NCBI GenBank assembly: GCA_037157565.1
Contig: JAZHRO010000019.1
Location: 18,784,001-18,848,000, forward strand
Source: Thalassia testudinum
Lineage: Eukaryota > Streptophyta > Magnoliopsida > Alismatales > Hydrocharitaceae
Length of the DNA: 64,000 nucleotides
Direction: 5' to 3'
Under the pieces are notes generated by a model. It did not search any database, was not told the origin of the DNA, and worked only from the letters and a program-made list of their open reading frames with translations. The translations under genes were made by a program, and so were the position numbers. How positions within the stretch are numbered: the first letter of the stretch is position 1; each line of letters starts with the position of its first letter. Below, in pieces: positions 57,447 through 64,000 of the stretch.

Positions 57447-58790
57447 GATCTCAAAAGGTTGAGACCAATCAGAGGACTGTAGGATTGGAGCTTGAGTAAC
57501 TCGATCACGTAGGGTTTCAAATGCTTGAGTGCATTCCTTGGAAATTTCAAAAGGAACATCCTTAGATAGTATAGTAGTCAGGGGGCATGCGATCTTTGAG
57601 AAATCAGGAATGAATCAACGGTAAAAACTGACATGCCATAGGAAAGATTGGATGTCCTTGATTGAGCTAGGCATAGGGAGTTTAGAAATTAGATTCACCT
57701 TGGCTCGATCAACCTGGATGCCTTTTTCTGATATGAGATGTCCCAAGACAATTCCTTCAGGTACCATGGAATGGCTCTTTTCGTAGGAAAGAACCATATT
57801 CATGTCAATGCACCACCTGAGGATCTGGACCAAGTGCAGGAGGCAATCGTCAAATGATTTGCCAAACACTGAGAAGTCATCCATGAAGACTTCCAGATAA
57901 TCACCTACCATATCTGAGAATATGGCAAGCATGCACCACTAAAAAGTAGCGGGTGCATTGCAGAGACCGAAAGGCATCCTTTAGATCGCGTACGTCTTGA
58001 AGGGGCAGGTAAAAGTGGTCTTCTCTTGGTCCTCAGGATGGATTGCCACCTGGTTATAACCGGAGTACCCGTCCAAAAAGCAGAAAAATCTATTTCCTGC
58101 TAGTTTCTCGAGGATCTGATCAATAAAAGGTAGTGGGAAATGATCCTTCTTTGTGGAGGTATTGAGTCTTCTGTAATCAAAGTAGACTCTCCACGAATTC
58201 GCCACACGGGTCGATATAATTTCTCTAGTTTCAGTCATAATCATGGTGGGTCCTACCTTCTTAGGCACAACCTGGATTGGACTCACCCATTGACTATCGG
58301 AGATCGGGTAGATGATCCCAGCATCTAACCGCTTGATGATCTCCTTTTTCATGACCTCCTGTATATTAGGATTCAGACGTCTCTGCATTTCACGGGAAGG
58401 TCTTGTGCCCTCTTCAGTATAGATATGGTGTGTGCAGTAAGAGGGGCTGATACCAGTCAAATCATCGAGAGTCCATCCAATGGCTCTTCGATGTTGCTGG
58501 AGAATAGTAATCAGACGAGATTCCTGATCAGGTGTGAGTCTAGAGTTGATAATCACAGGAAACGTCTGATTAGAACCCAAAAAAACGTACTTTAGATGAT
58601 ACGGAAGAGGCTTAAGTTCCAAAATAGGGTTATCAGCAGCAGCGGGCGGTTCAGGGTGTGTGTCAGGAGCAAGGGAAGGAGTTATGGGTGTGTCTAGGTT
58701 AAGTTCAGACTCCTCTGATTGTGGGTTTTGATTCTCTCGTGGTTGATCAGAAGTAGTCAGGTTTTCCTCAATATACGGATCGTCAACCAC
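57447..58790 (-). pseudogene. A2 reverse transcriptase
   Basis: The main frame (58790-57981) contains VSPIQVVPKK, RVYFDYRRLN and FFCFLDGYSGYNQVAIHPEDQEKTT. The next (57932-57615) has VFMDDFSVFG with the catalytic pair intact. Stops separate them near 57980 and 57935. The glutamine in GYNQVAIH shows that the A1 TAG at 32531 is derived. Confidence 0.88.
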
Positions 58791-59618
58791 AACCTTGATA
58801 TCACATATCTGTTCTACAACACCGCAATTAATCCCTTATTGGGCCTTAAAGATGTCAATCTTTAATGTCTGGTTCCCAAATTTCAGTTCAATTTGGCCCT
58901 CCTCGCAATTTATGTTGGCCCTAGCAGTGGCCAAAAAGGGTCTCCCTAGTATGATTGGTGTGTTCCTTAGATTATCTGGAGCATCCATATCCTAGACTAC
59001 GAAGTCCACCGGGAAATAGAAATCTCGAACCCTAACGATGACATCCTCAAGAACTCCTTTAGGTGACTTAATAGATCGATCTGCCAACTATAATGTCACC
59101 TCTATCGGTTTGAGCTCAGATTCCTCAAGATGGTCAAGTAGGGATGTAGGTATTAGGTTTATGGAGGCTCCTAGATCCAATAATGCTCTATCAAATTGGA
59201 TATCACTAATTGTACAGGAAATCAGGGGAGTACCAGGGTCTTTTGCCTTAGGTGGGAGTTTGTTCAAAATAATAGAGCTGGCTTGCTCTGACAATATGAT
59301 TGGGCTCCCACTTTTGGTTCGCGGCTTACGCTTAGGTGTACACACGTCTTCTAGGAATCGTGCGTAAGCCAGTACGTGGCGAATTACATCCATCAAGGGG
59401 ATATTTATATGGACCTATTCAAAGAGCTTGACCAGGTCTTCCTTAGGTGCCACGGGTTTGGTTGTCCTCTTTCCCTTGGTCAATGTCTCGAGAAATGGAA
59501 CCTTGGATGGTTCCTCTAGAATAGGTCAAGGTTCTTGATCTGGGATAGGTGTATCCTGGATGACTATCCTAGGGTTTGGGTTACTACCAGGCTGAAAGTG
59601 GCTTGGGTAAGGTGGGTC
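58791..59618 (-). pseudogene. A2 protease region
   Basis: The frame from 59396 to 59088 carries RALLDLGASINLIPTSLLDHLEESELKP, the protease active-site region, identical in its core to A1. Stops flank it, including TAG where A1 has glutamine in FEQVHIN and where A1 has glutamine in TLQLADR, plus a TAA further on. Confidence 0.85.
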
Positions 59619-60185
59619 CTATGTTACTTTGCCACTACGGGTTGTTACTAAATTTAGTCCTACCTGGTTCTGGTTTGGTGTCGGCAAAATAGGTGGCTGC
59701 TGTTGAAATCCCGAGTATGATGTCGAAGCTTCCATCCTGTTGGGTGATAGAGCGAAAGGGGCCTGATAAATCATGTGGGCTTGGCCCAGATTTGGGTTCA
59801 TAATGTGCCTTTGGTTTGGCACGTTATTCAGATTCGGAAGAGGTTGCGATGGGAGTGTGCCAGGTTGGCGAAAATTCGCCATCTGGGTGAGTTGATTACG
59901 GACCTCTGTGATCTCGTCTTTGTGCTATTTTTGCATAGCTGCATTCGTCTTTTGAATGTCAGCTAGAGTCTGAAGGATAAGAGTCATCTGATCTGTTTGA
60001 GTTGGCCCAGATTGATAGGTGGGGTTGGGCCGAGGCTGAGATGATTGATATGGACGAGGAGCTTGTGGATGGGGTTGATATGGTGGTCTCTGATTCTGAT
60101 TATTTCCTGCACATAGAAAATTGGGATGATTCCGACATCCAAGGTTATAGGTATTAGAGAATGGGTCATTCTGGATGGCGTTGAG
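59619..60185 (-). pseudogene. A2 gag C-terminus and gag-pol junction
   Basis: From LNAIQNDPFSNTYNLG to NAAMQK this matches the end of A1 Gag. It then has a TAG (59925-59927) at exactly the A1 position, after which the same frame continues with HKDEITEV and MANFRQPGTLPSQP. Gag upstream of LNAIQ is missing. Confidence 0.88.
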
Positions 60186-61567
60186 TGAAAGAGCGATCTT
60201 CATTTTTGATAAAAACTTTAGCATGAAATGACGTGTCGTTGCATGTGATCGCATGGTAGAAAATTGCTTTTCAAAACATTTTAATTCTCAGAATCTAACC
60301 ACGAAAATAGTTAGGTCATCTCCACAGGGAGGAATTAACCTATTGCAATGATTAATGATGACTTATCTATTTGGTAATATCGATGGATGCTCGTTCAAAC
60401 TCTTGAAATGTTATTTCCAATCTAATTCAACCTTCTACGCAATTACCTCATATCAGGAGGGTTCTCATGCAAAACTTTATTAATATAATATCTAGATAAA
60501 TAAATGAATAGTGTTCCTCAATGGCACTTGATGGTAAATTTTAATTGGAGGAGAAGCAGAGGATTTCTCCACTCTCCTCCTCGCGTGAAGGATCGGGCGT
60601 GGCTGGTTGCAAGAGTCGTCAGAGGAGCTGGTTCGAAAGAAAGGAACACTCTGGTGGTGGTGCGGCGGCGGGTGGTCACCGGAGGTCGCAGGCTGACGAG
60701 GAAGATGACGTTCATGATGGGTCCTAAGGAGGCCATGCGCAGGCGTCGGCTGGTGGCGTGAAGCGGAGGGGAGCAGTGGTGGAGCGAGGGCGTCTCAACT
60801 GTGGTGTCAACAACGAGAACGAAGACTAGAGGTGTCCGCTCGGCGAGGAAGATGGTCGGATGGCGTGGACTCCAGCAACCTGATGGTCGTGTTGGCGAGG
60901 CTGGAGGTCGATCGATGTGGCTGCGCGTGGCCGTGCGTGGGTACTGCAGAGCTCAAGGGGGGGTGCCGGTGGTGTCTGCATCAAAGATGGTGGCTGGTGG
61001 TGGTGGTTGTGAGGAGATGATGATGGGAGGAGTTTGGGTTCTTTTGTGGGTTGCAAGTGGTGTTATGGGGAAGAAGACTAAGGAAAAAGAAACGGATGGG
61101 TGTGATGATGGTGGACTTGGTTTAGAGGGAGTGCGGGCTCGGTGCTGTCAACACGTAGCTATCAAAGAGGATGTCATGGCAGTCAACGAAGGGCGATGGT
61201 GCGTAGGAGATGGAGAGGAACGGAGTACACAACGGCCACAGTGCAAGCCCTGTCCATGGTGTATGCAGTTTCCATGGTAGTAGAGGTGGAGAAGAAGTCC
61301 TCGCCAGGGGGAGCGATCCTTCCCTCGGTGGATGTAGCTTCTTTTTAAACAAAAACCTCCTCCTTTTCCTTCGGTCGCAAGTGTCTCCAACTACTTGCGA
61401 TGATCACGAGTGGTTGGAACGGCAGATAAGCATGGGTGGTTTCTTCTTCAGACGTCTAACTAGAGCATCTGACATCTTAAAAAAATGTAATGCCGTGAAT
61501 TTGTGATAGCAGTTCCAGACGTCCAATCAAAGTCCAAAACGTCTTATAGAAGTAAAAATGAGTGCCT
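60186..61567 (-). mobile_element. Unassigned LTR-like sequence truncating A2
   Basis: Homology to Athila gag stops abruptly at 60185. The new sequence has CTCCACAGGGAGG near 60330, reverse complement of the CCCTGTGGAG motif seen near LTR 3' ends, then a GC-rich block. On the minus strand it has a TTTAAAAAG box near 61345 and GACGTC-type sites near 61450-61550. This looks like a minus-strand LTR. Its 5' end is not clear, and it abuts the LTR at 61568. Arginine- and valine-rich frames at 60500-61280 have no domain. Confidence 0.45.
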
Positions 61568-62778
61568 GATGATGAGAGCCTCATCATGAGCCCTAACTAG
61601 CTCATTTTGATCCAAGAAAGAGAATAAAAACTCCTGCATAACTTAGAAGAGGGCTTAATTGAAGGAATAAGAGTTCTGAGAAGAAAACATGAAATAGAGG
61701 GTAGAACTACAATTTTACCATTGCAGTACATAAATGGGATTTCTCAGAGACAAAACATAGGTCAAATGATCTGAATAAGATAAAAAGTGGGTTGATTCAA
61801 TCAGAAATGGGTTCATGTGCAATCCAGGAATTAAATGACATCTAGTAACCCTAGAATAGACCCGCTTAATTCAACAGGGTTCTGGTCAGGATAAAAATCA
61901 ACTAAACCCCCTAAAATTCATGAAAAAATATCCCCTAGGGTTTAGAACATTCAATTTGGCCTTTGGAACCTAGTTTGACCTAGATTGGGGTCTTAGCTCA
62001 TTAATTGACCTAATTTGGATTTTTATGCAAAATATCCAGTCAAACGTGGTCAAACCTAAAATCCAACTTCACCATTGGATTCCTTAGGTCTAAATTAGGT
62101 TTTTACCAAAATTTGGACCTAAGGGGAGGTCATCTTGACCTACTTTGCAAATTAGTACACCCAATTACATTTTGGTCCCTATCTTTTGAAAACCATTACA
62201 CAAATCCCCCTAGCTTCCTCGCCACTCTTACAAACAAGTCCCTCCACCATTAATGGGGAGGAATCCTTCTCCAGCGAGGAAGGGAGGGGGAATACTCCCT
62301 GATCCCTTAGAGATCTCCTCCCAGATTTGGAAGGGAGATTCTCTGAGGAATCCCCTTCCATCTGAGCCCAATCACAATCTTTGATTTCCATCCAATCTCT
62401 CGTGCAAACGCACGAGAGATTTGGAACCCCAACTACCTTCCTTCTTCAGCGAGACGTCGGTGGCAGAAGGCTTTCCCTCCACGCACCAAAAGCTCAGCCA
62501 GCACTTATAAAAGGACCCCCAACCCTCTGCAAATCTCTCAGACTTGTTTTGGCCGTAGAATCCTCCCAATTTCATCTTCCCTCTCTCTGACCAAGTAGCC
62601 CGCAAGCTCCGACGATTCTTCCTCCTCCTTCTCATCGCTCTGCTGCCAAACCAGCAACAGGGTTCACTCCGCCTCATCCTCCCGCGTCGTGCTGCACCAG
62701 CGCACGCCTTCCTGTCCTCCTCCTCGTCGCCGTTACCTCCCTCAGGGCCGTCTTCTTCGACGACGGTGTTTATCGCGC
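61568..62778 (+). mobile_element. Athila-type LTR, plus strand, 5' part only
   Basis: It starts TGATGATGAGAGCCTCATCATGAGCC and follows the U3 of the Athila LTRs, including the segment missing from the 22384-25245 copy. It ends abruptly at 62778, where a minus-strand LTR begins, before reaching the USE/TATA block. The remainder probably lies beyond the window. Confidence 0.82.
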
Positions 62779-64000
62779 TTGATCAGGTTTTAAAGAATAA
62801 CACGCTGTAATATAGCCGAAAAAGCGTTCAAACAAATAGAGAATTTTATTACTTGAAAACCAGAGTATCCGAGGTCGAACACAGGGAGCAATCTAAGTAC
62901 TTTTAAAAACTAAAGAATACAACTTTTAACTGAAAGACAATTGATTCAAAGAGATATTTATGAAAAGAATTGCTAAAAAATAACAGGATTGGACATCTGA
63001 TTTCTATATCAGACATCTTAAATGTAGCTATTCTTCTCCCTGTTTTGATTCTGATTTGGCCTTCTCTGCAGTCTTCCTCCTTACTTCTCTCTTCTACCTT
63101 CTTCTTTTGTGTAGGCTCTTCTTTTCTTTTCTTTTGTTCTACAGGTCTTCTTCTTCCTTGATCTTCTTCTTGCCTTTGCTTCTTTTCTCTTCTGTCTTCT
63201 TTTTTTCTCTCTGCAGTCCTTCTTTCTTCCTTCTCTTCTCTGCCTCGCTCAGCCTCTTCTTCCTTGCGGCTAAGTCTCTTTTCTTCAACGCTTAGCCTGC
63301 CTGCACAGAGAGCAAAACCTACCCTGTCCCCCTCTACTCGCACGTCTCTCTCTCTCTGCAATTCTATCAAAGGACGCTCTCCCAGAGCCACGGGTAATTG
63401 GGTCAGATTTCGTACCCGGGACCAGGCGCACTGGCGTGAGGATGATGCGCGAGGTGTGCTCAGATGGGGTCGGGTCGGAGCCCACCAGATCCGCAAGATG
63501 AAACCGCGGATGAGGCGAGCGTGCGTAAGGTGAGGGACCCCACCCCTGTGAGTTCGGAGGCGAAGGGAAGATAACACAAATCCAATTTATATCATGCCCG
63601 TGCTTTGTATTTTGTCGATGTGGGACTATTAGTCCTGCCCTGCTCTTGCGTGTGCCCGCAGAAGACTCTTCTTCGCTTGCCAAGGCTGCAGACTTCGCTG
63701 CGCTTCTTGCTGTACCAGATGACTTCGCACTGCTTGCCTGAGTCCGCTGCACCTGAAGCCTAGAGCTGCTGAAGCCTGGAGCTGCTTCGAAGCTGCTTCA
63801 ATCGTCAATGGTGGCAGGGGCTGAAATACTGTCAAACACAAAACAAGCCTCTTGTCTTAATCAGACCAGCTGGGGACCTTCGCCGTGGAACGGCAAAGGT
63901 GGTGCATGGTGAAGCAGGTCATGGGACGGCCTAGGCGTGCGTGCCTAGGTCGTCCTGTGACCGGAAGTGTGGGGGTGTTCGGGGGGCTGTGGTGGAGGCG
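62779..64000 (-). mobile_element. Athila-type LTR, minus strand, inserted in the preceding LTR
   Basis: On the plus strand it starts TGATCAGGTTTTAAAG, then TCCGAGGTCGAACACAGGGAG, a CTT-rich tract, GGTTTTG on the minus strand (63313-63319) and a USE/TATA block (63586-63626). It continues out of the window. Its left target duplication is probably GCGCT (62774-62778). Confidence 0.82.
63586..63626 (-). promoter_or_regulatory. snRNA-like USE plus TATA box
   Basis: On the minus strand GTCCCACATCG (63616-63626), 24 nt, then TATAAA (63586-63591). This is the best-matching copy, with both elements canonical. Confidence 0.68.

Larger units (their letters stand above)
51321..60185 (-). mobile_element. 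Athila-type retrotransposon, decayed, 5'-truncated (element A2)
   Basis: On the minus strand the order is gag C-terminus, protease, RT, RNase H, integrase, 3' non-coding region, polypurine tract, 3' LTR (51321-54074). The 5' LTR and most of gag are missing; the element ends at 60185, where another LTR-like sequence begins. Protein similarity to A1 is high, but stops and frameshifts are numerous, so it is older. It is in opposite orientation to A1. Confidence 0.9.

Overview
This 64 kb window looks like intergenic DNA from a flowering plant with a repeat-rich genome. The evidence is two plant Ty3/gypsy lineages: Tekay/Del-type chromoviruses with a C-terminal chromodomain and an initiator-tRNA-Met primer site, and Athila-type elements with a DLGAS protease and a tRNA-Asp-type primer site. 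I found no host protein gene, no rRNA or tRNA gene, and no CRISPR array. The species cannot be named from this sequence. Almost every long reading frame belongs to a retrotransposon or is a chance frame in an LTR.

Layout, left to right. A Tekay-type LTR (1-1923) is cut by the window edge. Next comes a non-coding unit of about 4.4 kb present twice in tandem (1924-6298, then 6299-8788 continuing at 21318-22383). The second copy is split at 8789-21317 by a solo LTR with TGCCT target duplications. That solo LTR is itself split by a complete but decayed minus-strand Tekay element (9988-20255). A tRNA-derived SINE (21499-21766) sits in the second tandem copy, and the first copy keeps the empty site. 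A minus-strand Athila-type LTR (22384-25245) is fused by a deletion to the 5'-truncated LTR of a plus-strand Tekay element (about 25246-47960). A young, complete Athila element (25454-39226, TSD GTGAC) is inserted in that LTR. To the right lie Athila-type LTRs in both orientations (47961-51133), a decayed minus-strand Athila element (51321-60185), an unassigned LTR (60186-61567), a plus-strand Athila LTR (61568-62778), and a minus-strand LTR inserted in it (62779-64000).

The most interesting signals are non-coding. (1) All seven Athila-type LTRs that retain the region carry RTCCCACMTCG, which matches or nearly matches the plant snRNA upstream sequence element (USE). In each, exactly 24 nt separate it from a TATA-like box, the spacing of plant Pol III U6 promoters. 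In the six LTRs that retain the downstream part, the first T4 run after the predicted start lies in a conserved GGTTTTG motif 215-275 nt downstream. (2) A nested RNA hairpin in the 3' non-coding part of the Athila element is kept in a second, diverged copy, with pair-compatible changes. (3) The young Athila element has one uninterrupted 1846-codon frame broken only by four TAG codons. One of these, between gag and pol, is shared by the second copy. (4) Tekay LTRs hold a palindrome with a compensatory change and dense GACGTC palindromes.

All alignments, spacings and mismatch counts were made by eye.
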